From assembly GCA_022606425.2 (NCBI GenBank), contig JAHDVF020001468.1, positions 868,001 to 932,000 of the forward strand: a DNA stretch of 64,000 nucleotides, written 5' to 3'. The notes below the pieces were generated by a model, which made no database searches, was not told the origin of the DNA, and saw only the letters and a list, made by a program, of their open reading frames with translations. Made by a program: the position numbers and the translations under genes. Shown here piece after piece: positions 1-9,403 of this stretch. The DNA is from Lepidostoma basale. Lineage: Eukaryota > Arthropoda > Insecta > Trichoptera > Lepidostomatidae. Position 1 is the first letter of the stretch, and each line of letters begins with the position of its first letter.

Positions 1-1131
1 TAAATTTGAAAAAAAAAATGTGAAGTTATCGTCATATTTGTTGGACCCTGTTACATAGGTGGTGCTTTGCGGTGACCATTATATTTTTTTTCAAATCAAA
101 TCAGTCTATTAACTCAATAGACATCTATTAAGTACAGGTAAAATATTATAAAAATAAAACAAAGTACCAGGAACGCATTAGAGATGGTTCGACATTAGGA
201 AGACAAGATACTTTCTAAAGTCAATAGTATTATCAATAGTATCTTAAGTCAATTCGTCAAGTCAATAGTATCTAAAGTCAATTCTTACAGGTTTTCAAGG
301 AAAAATGCAACAGTAAATTGTTTATAAAAAATAGAAGTTCTTAAAAAGAAAAGAAAATCCTTCGATCAGGCACTAGATTAACTATTAAAATATTAAACTA
401 ACTAACTAACTAACCATCACGCCGTCTCCCCGAAGGGGTAGGCAGAAAGAATGGACTGCCACACATTTCTTTCCTGACATATTTCTCTCGCTTCCTCAAC
501 ATTCATACATCGTGTCATGCACGCGCGTCGATTTCTCTGACTTCTCACATGGCCGACATTCAATATTTGATTTATTTGATCGTGCCACGTTTTCCTCGGT
601 CTTCCTCTATTTCTGGTTCCATTTACATCATTAACATATAATTTTTTTACCATTCGTTCTTTATTCATTCTTTCAAGATGTCCAAACCATCTTAATGATC
701 CTTTCATTATTTTGTTCATGACACCATCATTCGCACCGCATTCACTTCTTATATTTTCATTCGGCACTCTATCATACACAGAGTATCCACACATTCTTCT
801 AAGAGATCTCATTTCAACTGCATTTATTCTACTTTCATCCTTCTTTTGCCAGTTCCATGCTTCGCTTCCATACATAAGGGTGGGTAGAAAAACACCATTG
901 TGCACTGCCATTCTAGCTTTTTTGATAGGTTTTTGTTTGCGATGACAACTTTAAGTGCACCATTCATTTTGTTGCCTGCCCCAATTAAAATATTATATCA
1001 TAATATAATATGTTTTTTTTATTTGAATGAATGAATGAAGAACAGGGTCCAACAAATATGGCGATAACTTCGTATTTTTTCAAATTTGGGTCAAATCAAG
1101 TTTAAATTGTTGGTTTTATAAAATAAATTAA
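1..1131. repeat. Foldback repeat (family I), left part, interrupted by insertions
   Basis: Positions 1-70 and about 1040-1100 are inverted copies of each other, sharing the words gttggaccctgtt and aacagggtccaac and the T-rich flank near tttgggtcaaat. The same arms recur at 59235-60115, and the far right end of this copy (catacctctgactgccc) is seen again at about 1890-1925. It is therefore one foldback element pulled apart by a LINE (397-945) and by repeat H (1144-1869). A piece at about 100-240 matches repeat family K (2130-2710 and 38487-38820). No coding potential of its own. Confidence 0.6.
397..945 (-). mobile_element. 5'-truncated non-LTR retrotransposon, C-terminal ORF plus (GTTA)n tail
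   Basis: A minus-strand reading frame (911-417, 164 residues) encodes the end of a LINE reverse-transcriptase protein. It contains LMYGSEAWNWQKKDE, LRWFGHLERM, RGRPRKTWHDQI and a C-terminal segment rich in RRACMTRCM. The stop codon lies only a few bases before a TTAG/CTAA tetranucleotide tail at 398-417, the expected 3' end of a target-primed retrotransposon with almost no 3' UTR. Everything upstream of the RT C-terminus is missing. This is the best preserved of more than a dozen copies of the family here. The clade is probably RTE-like; that name is from resemblance only. Confidence 0.85.
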
Positions 1132-1143
1132 ATTACTGACTTG

Positions 1144-1869
1144 CTAAGAATTGATTGTATCTCAATAGAGACGAAGATGTTAATTGTTTTTTTGGAAACA
1201 GAATATGGTAGTCGAGGCGTTTACAGAACTTATGACCTGTCATTGGTTGGGTTAAGCGATCGCTTTATGTTAACAACATTCCCCATTCCGCCCTTCTTAC
1301 GAACACCACATCTGACAAATTTTTGGAAGAAGGAAGGACAAAAGATCTAGTCTACAAATTCAAGGTCGCCCAACGCGCCATGGAAAAAGCCATGCTTGGA
1401 ATAACCTTGAGAGACAGATTTAGAAACGAATTAATTCGACAACAAACCTTGGTGGTTGAGGTGGCTCTGTAGATGGGAGGGCTGAAGTGGCGATGGGCTG
1501 TCCATATATGTCGGAGAACCGACGGCCGATGGGGGAGGCGGGTTCGTGAGTGGAGACCGCGTACAGGATTCCGCAGAATGGCCCGCTGGACCGACGATCT
1601 GAAGAGGATTGGTGGACATGGATGGATGGGAGCGGCAATGGATAGCGGGCATGTAAAGAATGCTTAGTCGGTGTGCTCCTATGTGAGTCAATGAAAGACG
1701 TGTTTACTCTCGGAGGTTGGTTTATTGACTGGTGTTCGGGAGTAACTAAGGCCTACGAGAGGACGGCCACTACAGCCTCCGGGGTCACCATTTTAGGGAT
1801 GTTATTATGATGCTACTATGGTCCACCACACTACACATGTTATTAGTTCAATCTACACTAGCGCCATCT
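1144..1869 (+). repeat. Interspersed repeat H (about 250 bp unit) with 12-bp target duplication, itself interrupted
   Basis: The unit runs from gtatctcaatagagacgaag to ctacactagcgccatct and recurs at 4738-4988 (minus), 52825-53050 (minus) and 55885-56110 (plus). Here it is flanked by a perfect 12-bp duplication, attactgacttg (1132-1143 and 1870-1881). Its middle is split by an RTE fragment plus unidentified DNA from about 1335 to 1825. No terminal inverted repeat is visible and the duplication is long, which suggests retroposition rather than a DNA transposon. Family not identified. Confidence 0.65.
1340..1660 (+). mobile_element. RTE-like LINE C-terminal fragment, degenerate
   Basis: Translated in several frames this matches the better copy at 6452-6849: QRAMEKAMLGITLRD, RWAVHICRRTDGRW, RTGFRR, WTDDLKR. 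In-frame stops and small deletions are present (for example a stop just before MGGLKWRW). The sequence that follows (1660-1825) is not recognised; it does not match the tail of the other copy. Confidence 0.7.
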
Positions 1870-2129
1870 ATTACTGACTTGTTGTTTTTTCATACCTCTG
1901 ACTGCCCTTAACCCCTTAATACAAAAAAAATAGTAAACATCATTCATTCGATGGGAATCCGCATAAACACTCAGACCTACATTCGTTTTTCTAATATTCG
2001 TAAATGATGTAATCGAACTTAAATGAGGGTCGAAATACATTGAGCTGGCCGTGGCTAAAACAAAACATCTCTGTTCTCCGTAGCCCCCGCTGCGCCGCCG
2101 AGTATTGATATTCCTCAGTCATATCTGTC

Positions 2130-2710
2130 TGGTTATCAAATCAGTTTATTTTCTCGGAAGATATTACAAACAACAATTATAGTTTAAACCAGTGGTTCCT
2201 AAAGTGGTCTGTACGGACCCCCAAGGGGTCCCTGGGATCATTCAGGGGGTCCGTAAAAAAATAAAATTGTTTGGAAGGTCCTTGAACAACGTCAGGGGGT
2301 CCGCGCAAGGTTTTCTGCGACCTTTTTTGGGAAAATCCTTTTCACCGGACCTTTTCTTTTTCAGCTTCAAAAACTCATTTTATAGTTATAGGTGAATTTG
2401 TAAAAAAAAAAACAGTATTACGAAAGTGGGGGGTCTGCACAAAATAAAATCAGCGGGGTCCACGGGACAAACAAGTTTGGGGACCACTGGTTTAAATCAT
2501 CTATTGATAACAGGTAAAATATAATATATACTCGTAATACCAGGAATGCATGAGAGATGGTTCGACTTTACGAATGCAAGATACTCTCTAAAGTCATGTT
2601 GTCTTCTGAACGTAATTTCACTAATATAAAAGACGTCGATCTCCGAAGCGATCATGTTCAGCAGCTTGATTGCTCTCCCCACCGCCATCACCAGAGGCAG
2701 GTTGACATAC
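2130..2710 (-). repeat. Repeat family K, coding-derived, split by a hAT MITE
   Basis: Minus-strand translation of 2497-2730 gives the words LVMAVGRAIKLLNMIASEID and FYISEITFRRQ. Similar words appear in translations of 38545-38817 and 40665-40862, so a protein-coding ancestor is likely. The 3' end carries a T-rich atcaaatcagtttattttct stretch (2136-2157), also seen near 100 and 38490. The element type is not known to me; a LINE or other retroelement C-terminus is the simplest reading. Confidence 0.45.
2190..2489. mobile_element. hAT-type MITE with 8-bp target duplication
   Basis: The element begins CAGTGGTTCCTAAAGTGG and ends ggggaccactg, the imperfect inverted ends typical of hAT elements. 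It is flanked by gtttaaac (2182-2189) and gtttaaat (2490-2497), an 8-bp duplication with one mismatch. It is 300 bp long with no transposase, so non-autonomous. It is inserted within repeat K. Confidence 0.8.
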
Positions 2711-2967
2711 CTCTCTAGCCTCCTCCACATTCATACATCGTACCATGCACGCTCGTCGATTTTTCCGACTTCGAATGTGGCCGACTTTCAGTATTTGATT
2801 AATTTGGTCATAAAGAAAATAAACGAAAATTCGATCTTCGTATGCATTTATTGTCTATTATGAGAACCATTACCATAAAATATAATTAATGTTCTATAAA
2901 ACCGACGTTTTCATTCATATTAATACTTTTATATTAAATTTTAGATCAATGTTAAAAATACAATGAA

Positions 2968-3500
2968 TAAAAAAAACTAACCTAACTAACCAATTATCAC
3001 GCCGTCTCCCCGAAGGGATGGCAGAAAGAATGGACCGACACACTTTTCTTTCCTGACATATTTCTCTCGCTTCATCAACATTCATATACGTGTCCCGTGG
3101 CCAAAATTCAATATTTTAATTTATTTGATCGTGCTACGTTTTCCTCGGTCTTCGATTTCTAGTTCCATTCACATCGTTAATATACCTATACTTTTTTAGC
3201 ATTATTTCTTCATTCATTCTTTCCGTGTGTCCAAACTATCTTAATGATCCTTTCATTATTTTGTTCATAACACCATCATTCGCACCGCATTCACTTCTTA
3301 TATTTTCATTAGACACTCTATCATACACAGAGTATCAACACATTCGTCTAAGAGATCTCATTTTTATTGCATTTATTCTACTTTCATCCTTCTTTAGACA
3401 GTTCCATGCTTCGCTTCCATACATAAGGGTCGGTACAGGAACACTATTGTGCACTGCCATTTTAGTTTTTTTGGATAGGTTTTTATTTTGTTTTTGTTAG
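2968..3500 (-). mobile_element. LINE tail of the (GTTA)n family, degenerate
   Basis: From the ctaactaac tail (about 2976-2990) the minus strand reads through the same C-terminal sequence as the copy at 397-945 (GETA stop region, RACM region, RWFGH and YGSEAWN regions), but with deletions around 3085-3105 and frameshifts. No intact frame. Confidence 0.8.
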
Positions 3501-3689
3501 TTAAATTTCGATTTATTTAATTAGCAAATTTTACTCATTGTAAAGTAAATAAATAATCGATTTAAAAATAAATGTGAGTGAATAAATCGTTGACCATTAA
3601 CTTTGTGATTACAAACCATGAGTTCCCTTTAATTTAATTGATTAATTTACTAATAAGAGTAAATATAAAAGCTTAATTAATAGCATCTT

Positions 3690-3957
3690 CTTCTCCGGTC
3701 TCAATCTAGCGATTGGTCTGCAGCAAGGCGACGCATCTCCTCTTCCACTCCGCTCGGTCCTCGGCAACTCTCTTCAACTCCGCATAAGAGATGCAGCCCA
3801 TATCTCGGTAAATCTGGTCTAGGTACTCTTGGCGAGGTCGTCCTCTGTCAGTCGATCCTTCGACCATTCCCTCCAACACATTATGCCGGTAACATTCGTT
3901 TCGCAACACATGACCAATCCACCTTGCGCGCCTCTCCGCTATGGTGTTCAATACATG
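3690..3957 (-). mobile_element. LINE C-terminal fragment, a different family with a GAA-rich end
   Basis: The minus-strand frame 3951-3706 (81 residues) reads ERRARWIGHVLRNECYRHNV, DRGRPRQEYLDQI and RAEWKRR, the typical C-terminus of an RTE/CR1-like LINE. A GAA-rich tail lies at its 3' side (about 3687-3696). It is distinct from the (GTTA)n family. Confidence 0.7.
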
Positions 3958-4737
3958 CCTGAATAATTAATAATAATAATTTATAATGGTGAAACACAAA
4001 CAAACACACATGAATAATGATAATTTGTAATGATTTTAATGGTTATTTGAGGGTATTAGTTGCAAACCTGGCAAACTCCATCATTAGATGTTTTGAGTAA
4101 ATCGCAAAAAACTGATACGCTAATAAAATGCGCTTTTTTATGATATATTTTTTTTCATCTCAACCAGTTAGTATTGTATTTTAAAAGTAATCAGCCATGA
4201 AATAATCATCATAATGTTGATAATTAAAGTAAAATAATGAATTTCATTTTGGAGTTTGCCAGCTTTGCAACACTCAAGTGGAGGTTGCCATGTTTGCAAC
4301 AAACCCAATATTTTAATAGCAAAATTCTTCAGAATGAAGCCGAATTCGAAACTGAAAATCAATAAAAATTGTGTGCAAATGTATTATGAATAAGACCCAA
4401 TTCATATCTCACTTTTGATTGTTGGTGGAGTTTGCCGGGTTTGCAAATAATACCCTCATTTGAAGGTTGAGATATTTAATAAACGTTTTTTTTACTTGTT
4501 GTAGGTATACGATAATACTCTCGAGATTGATATTTGTAATAAATGTTTTAAAAAAAATCTATGCCGCCATCTTTTAAATACGAAGTTCTAGAACAATGTC
4601 TCATCAATTTTATTTCATATTATATTGAACTGTCTTAATGTTCGCGCCATTGACATAGGAAATTGTTGTTTGTAATAATTCTTAATATTTATAACATATT
4701 AAAATACGCGATAGACGAGAATGTTATGAGCTTATAA

Positions 4738-4988
4738 ATTAATTAATGGCGCTAGTGTAGATTGAACTAAAAAATGTGAAGTGTTTCTCAACATTGTAGC
4801 ATATATACATCTTCCAAAAATGTGTCAGACGTGGTGGTTGTAAGAAGGGCGCAATGGGAAATGTTGTTAACATAACGCGATCGCTTAACCCAATCAATGA
4901 CAGGTCATAAGTCCTGTAAGCGCCTCGACCACTATATTCTGTTCCCAGAAAACAATTTACATATTCGTCTCTATTGAGATACAATTAA
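4738..4988 (-). repeat. Repeat H, complete-looking copy
   Basis: Runs from aatggcgctagtgtagattg to gtctctattgagatacaatt, the full unit of repeat H in minus orientation. cttataaa occurs on both sides (4732-4739 and about 4993-5000), a plausible 8-bp target duplication. The 81-residue minus-strand frame across it is not supported as a gene, because the other copies do not preserve it. Confidence 0.6.
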
Positions 4989-4989
4989 T

Positions 4990-5280
4990 CCTTATAAAAA
5001 AATCATTTACCCGCAATGGGTAAACTCCAGTACTTGTCTACAAGTATTTGTATACATTCAAAATGTTTTACAAAATAAGATTAGATGGATCAAGAATTGG
5101 ACGAAATAAAAATATTATATTTTAGTATTAAATAATCTATGATAATTTTAGTTATCAAAACACTTTTTTTTTTCTTCATATAAATACGTATTTATTTCTC
5201 CATACCACAAAGTGAATGCTTCATACAAAAATTTTATTTCCGCGAGTACGGCAGATAAAGCAAAAATGTATAAAAACGAA
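4990..5280. other. No gene seen
   Basis: AT-rich sequence without recognisable coding, RNA or repeat signal, up to the hammerhead-like half element that starts at 5281. Confidence 0.5.
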
Positions 5281-5318
5281 GCCCTGGGGAAGCTTGGGTA
5301 CAAGCGAAACTAGTCGGC
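5281..5318 (+). ncRNA. Hammerhead-like core, family E, isolated copy
   Basis: GCC (5281-5283) can pair with GGC (5316-5318) as stem I. CTGGGGA (5284-5290) stands where CTGATGA is expected, with two changes. A free A is followed by GCTTG / CAAGC, a perfect 5-bp stem II with loop GGTA. GAAA (5306-5309) is followed by the palindrome ACTAGT and a C at the predicted cleavage position (5315). It matches family E at 35785-35930. Probably inactive because of the core changes. Confidence 0.45.
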
Positions 5319-5336
5319 AATTAAAAGAACCGCATA

Positions 5337-5925
5337 GTGGTAAAAAAACAAAATGTAGTGTTTTTATTTTTATTTTATTTTAAATATAAAAATAATATTT
5401 TTATTTTATTTATTTCTGCTACATTTCGAATCCGTTTTATAATTGAGCTTTTTGAGTTCAATCAAAACATTATTGAAAAGTCAGAATTATGGATTTTCAC
5501 AAGGTTAAGTAAACATATATTAAGATTGAAAAACGGAGTTTTGAAGGTAGGAAAAAGAATTAGAGGAGAATATGTACTAATCTATATGCTAATAAAAAAA
5601 ATGTAATGTAGATAATATTACTACAATTATAATAATAATTTTTTACCTTTTTATTTATACCGTATCGTTCAAATTTAATTCGTGCAAAAAAACTCTGAAT
5701 AACATTACTTAAAAACGCCTCAGTAAACAATATCGAAGAACAGACACATCGAAGTCTATAAAAACAGTTTCCAACGCTAACAGAATTTTTTTTTTATCAA
5801 ATCAATTTAATTTTTGAACAATAATTCAACAACAAAAAAAATACTTTAATTGGGTAAGTTTTTTTTACGTACGTTCAGATTTTTTCATATTTTTGTAAAT
5901 GTACGTTCGTCTAGACGTCTATCCT
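5337..5925. other. No supported gene
   Basis: Very AT-rich. An 89-residue frame here is dominated by F, I, K and L, as expected from composition alone, and has no domain. Confidence 0.5.
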
Positions 5926-5929
5926 AGGA

Positions 5930-6261
5930 CAGTGGTCGGCAAACTGCGGCTAGCGAGCCAAATGCGGCTCTTTGGTTACTTGAATGCGGTGCTTAAAGAT
6001 TAACGTCTTTAAAATACATTTTGAAAACAGTATTTCAATAGATAATTCAATCGAAAGTAAATCGAATTAAAAAACAACAACATACATACACGTCTTACCC
6101 AGATGTTCAGAGGAAATGCAAGGGCATTGATAAATTTAAACATGTTAACATGGCAATGTTTAATTTTATTATAATCAAGATTTTTGGATCATCTCAAAAG
6201 AAATCTAAATCTATATGTGTTAACATTTGACTCTTTTGACTTACGAGTTTGTTCACCACTG
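5930..6261. mobile_element. hAT-type non-autonomous element
   Basis: Starts CAGTGGTCGGCAAACTGCGG and ends gttcaccactg. The flanks tcctagga (5922-5929) and atctagga (6262-6269) form an 8-bp target duplication with some decay. The internal words gcgagccaaatgcggctc resemble those of widespread hAT MITEs. No transposase remains. Confidence 0.75.
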
Positions 6262-6394
6262 ATCTAGGACATTTCATGTCTACCGCCGTTATCGTATTAT
6301 TATAATATTTTTTACTAGTTACAGATATTACTTACGTACCTATACAATTTAACCTAACGATTTTAATGAATATCTTGATAGTAGTTAATTTTAA

Positions 6395-6950
6395 ATAATA
6401 ATGTAATAAACGATGTTTTTAAATAACTGCTTCCACTTTTGTCTTTTGTCTGACGAAAGGTCTAGTCTACAGATTCCAGGTCGCCCAACGCGCCATGGAA
6501 AGAGCCATGCTTGGAATAACCTTGAGGGACAGATTTAGTAACGAATTTATTCGTCAACAAACCAAGGTGACTGAGATGGCTCTAAGGATGGGCGGGCTAG
6601 GGTGGCGATGGGCTGGCCATATCTGTCGGAGAACCGACGGCCGATGGGGGAGACGGGTTCTGGAGTGGAGACCGCGTACAGGATTCCGCAGAGTTGGACG
6701 TCCCCCTGCCCGCTGGACCGACCATCTGAAGAGGATTGCTGGACCTGGATGGATGGGTGCGGCAATGGATAGGGGGCGGTGGCGTTCTTTGGGAGAGGTC
6801 TACATTCAGCAGTGGATGACAGACGGCGGATGATAATGATGATGATGATTTTTGTCTATATTTCGACAGCGACCAGTTTGGCGAAACCGGTCGCTGTCGA
6901 AATAAAGACTAAAGTGGAAATAGTTATTTAAAAACATCGTTTTATTTCAT
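6395..6950. repeat. Foldback family A, split by an RTE insertion
   Basis: The left arm (about 6405-6451) reads aacgatgtttttaaataact and the right arm (about 6858-6945) is its complement ending aaaacatcgttttattt. Near the centre, cgacagcgacc and ggtcgctgtcg pair around the GGCGAAACCGGTC motif shared with 55350-55545 and 61535-61660. An RTE fragment sits at 6452-6849. Confidence 0.7.
6452..6849 (+). mobile_element. RTE-like LINE 3' fragment with intact C-terminal frame and 8-bp target duplication
   Basis: The + frame 6495-6833 (112 residues) contains MLGITLRDRFSNEF, RWAGHICRRTDGRWGRR, RPRTGFRRVGRPPARWTD and WMGAAMDRGRWRSLGE, then stops at a (GAT)n-like tail. It is flanked by ttttgtct (6444-6451 and 6850-6857). 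It is the C-terminal end of a non-LTR reverse-transcriptase protein, 5'-truncated at insertion. The only other copy in the window is at 1340-1660. Confidence 0.85.
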
Positions 6951-7475
6951 TATTATTTTACATATAAATTGATCGTTACAATAACACTACTAAGCCTACA
7001 CTTTTAATGATATAACGAGATTTATTAACATTTAGTTATTTTTATTAATTGTGACAAATGTCTAACAAAATTGGTTCCAAATCACTCCTTATTTACATAT
7101 GTTGAAATTATGTATTTTACTGACAATCTAAATTTGCTGTGAAGAGTATCGGTGCCAAATAACCCGTGAACTCCTGAACTTTCGTAATTTTTGAGATTAC
7201 GAAATGTTACGCGAGCGCGTTCCTATTAAAAAATATCTTCACAAAATGTTAGCTGTATCTCCACAATAATGTGGTGTAATACTTATTTTTGTGACCCCAA
7301 AAGGAGAACCAGTAAGGTCCAATCAAATTTCAAGTATACACACATTATATGTGTAGATACCACCATGAGTATATTGTTTACATAATTCTGTCCTACAAAT
7401 TGATTATAATTGTTATATCCAATTTAAAAATATTTACGTTACAAAAACTTTGATATCAAATTCATAAGAATTATT
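6950..7475. other. No gene seen
   Basis: AT-rich intergenic DNA with no frame, RNA or repeat signal that I can support. Confidence 0.5.
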
Positions 7476-7477
7476 AA

Positions 7478-8345
7478 GGAAGGTTGGTCATGTTAGAAGT
7501 CGGAAGAATCGACGTTCGTGTATGACTCGTTGTATGAATGTGGAGGAAGCTAGAGAGCTGTGTCATGTTAGAGTAGTGTGGCGGTCCATTCTATCTGCCT
7601 ACCCCTGCGAGGAAACGATGGTTTGTTGTTGTTGTTGTATAAGTATTATTTTTAGTTATAATTATAATTGTTTTATTTAAATCAAATAAAATTGATTTTA
7701 TCATTCAAAACAAAACTGCCTGTTCGAAATGAACCGTGAAAACTGTTATTGGAAAAAATAATTTATCAATTAAAGCAAAAATGCCTATTCAAAACGGAAT
7801 TCTAGTTCCAACTATTATGCATGGAAGAGAAACATGGAACTGGCAGAAGATGGATGAGAGTACAATAAATGCGATGGAAATGAGACCCCTTAGACGTATA
7901 TATAGTAAAACAATGTTTGACAGAGTATGAAATGCCGATATTAGGAAGGAATGTAGAGGGGAAGAAGGTTTTATGAACAAAATTATTGAAGGATCACAGC
8001 GCTGATTTGGTCACATGGAATGCATGGATGAAGAAAGAATGGTTAAGAATGTATACGTTTATGATGTGAATGACTTGGAGTCGAGGAAGACCAAGGAACA
8101 CATGGCATGACCAAATCAATCAAATTTTAAAGGTCGGCCATGTTAAAATGTTAACGTGTCTATGACTCGCTATATAAATATGGAGGAAGCTAGGTTAGTC
8201 TCTGAAATGCCTAACCTTGACAAAGATAAGCGGAAACGCAAATAATAATTAAAAGTAACGTAGACTCCATAAAAAGAAAAAAAAAAAAAAAAAAAAAAAG
8301 CGGTGTGTCAGTGTGACTTTCGGGGAAAAGACGTGATGGTTTGTT
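7478..8345 (+). mobile_element. Two LINE tails of the (GTTA)n family, tandem and degenerate
   Basis: 7480-7625 encodes the last ~45 residues of the family (VGHVRSRKNRRSCMTRCM, then the Y-P-C end). 7780-8345 begins again further upstream (QNGILVPTIMHGRETWNWQK), continues with stops and deletions through the RWFGH region, and passes a long A-run at about 8275-8299. Both are on the + strand; the second is a separate insertion or a duplication. Confidence 0.7.
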
Positions 8346-8785
8346 GTTATAAAATTTATTGATTAATTTACATAATTAAACATATTTAATCCATAGATAA
8401 AAATATATCTATAATCATTTTAAAAAAATTAATGAGGAGTGTGTTGTAACAATGGCTATAACATAACATGACATTAATATAAAAGTTGTCTATCCTGTCA
8501 TAGCTTCGTCTGGTCTGTGTGGTACTGTGATGAAATGCCACATTTAACAGAGATAGAAAGAAAGATATTGCTTGATTAAAATCAAATGTGCTTATATTTA
8601 TTACTTTATTTATTATAATTTCAAAATTAAAAAATTAGTCATTGTATAATCTCCATTCTTAAAATAAACTATTATTATGTAATAACTTACTCATTTTTTT
8701 TATTACTTATTTTGTGAATGGTTTATGCGGTTTAAGATTCTGCACAAAAATATAATGCACATTAGCTACTCGTACAATAAGACCA
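8345..8785. other. No gene seen
   Basis: AT-rich intergenic DNA upstream of the SDR gene. The missing first exon of that gene might lie here or further upstream, but I could not identify it. Confidence 0.4.
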
Positions 8786-8794
8786 AACTGGACA

Positions 8795-8995
8795 ATATTA
8801 AAATAAAATTTATTGATGGTTGAGGTTTTTGTTTTGTAAAACTCCATTATAATTATTGTATATAATAATAAACGCGATTGTTTAATGGTTTTACTTAATT
8901 CTCATTGAATTTGATTGAATATTGAAATCAAGTAAAACCTAATGGTTTTACTTGATTTCAATCGTGTTTATTATTATATACAATAAAAATAAAAT
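8795..8995. repeat. Foldback family B, deleted centre
   Basis: Arms reading tataataataaacgcgattg and its complement (about 8860-8985) flank a short centre with the repeated word ggttttacttgatttcaat. The arms match family B at 12640-12840. The central GAAAC core seen in that copy is missing here. Confidence 0.6.
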
Positions 8996-9403
8996 TTGTT
9001 AATATACACAAACATTTAGTTAGTTGTTAATGAATAAGTTTGAATAAGTCAAGAATTCTGTAACTTGAATGATTTTGAAACACTTCCTATGGAATATGTA
9101 AAATTAATTAATTAAAAATAAAACTGATACTTCAGAAACCTCTATAGAGTAATATTCCTTCAATTTAAGAGTAATATGATTCAATCGGGTGGTGGTTTAA
9201 AGGATAAAATCGTGGCTCCTAATCCAGGGGACTTGGGTTCAAGATTCACGACCAGATTCCTTCTTCATAATAATGACCTATTTTCTGCTTACATTGAAGA
9301 TTATAAAATAAATTCTGATATCATTGATTTAAATAATTCTAAGATGATGTTTATTCAGAGTTGGTGTACTGTTCTAATTTGCTATTTCTTTTTATATTTG
9401 CAG

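Noticed and set aside
4739..4984. 81-residue minus-strand frame
   Set aside because: It is repeat H; related frames in other copies are not maintained.
5337..5606. 89-residue open frame
   Set aside because: Low-complexity F/I/K/L text as expected from AT-rich DNA; no homologous copies.
8860..8985. Hammerhead-like core in the first family B foldback
   Set aside because: The centre is deleted; neither CUGANGA nor GAAAC is present.
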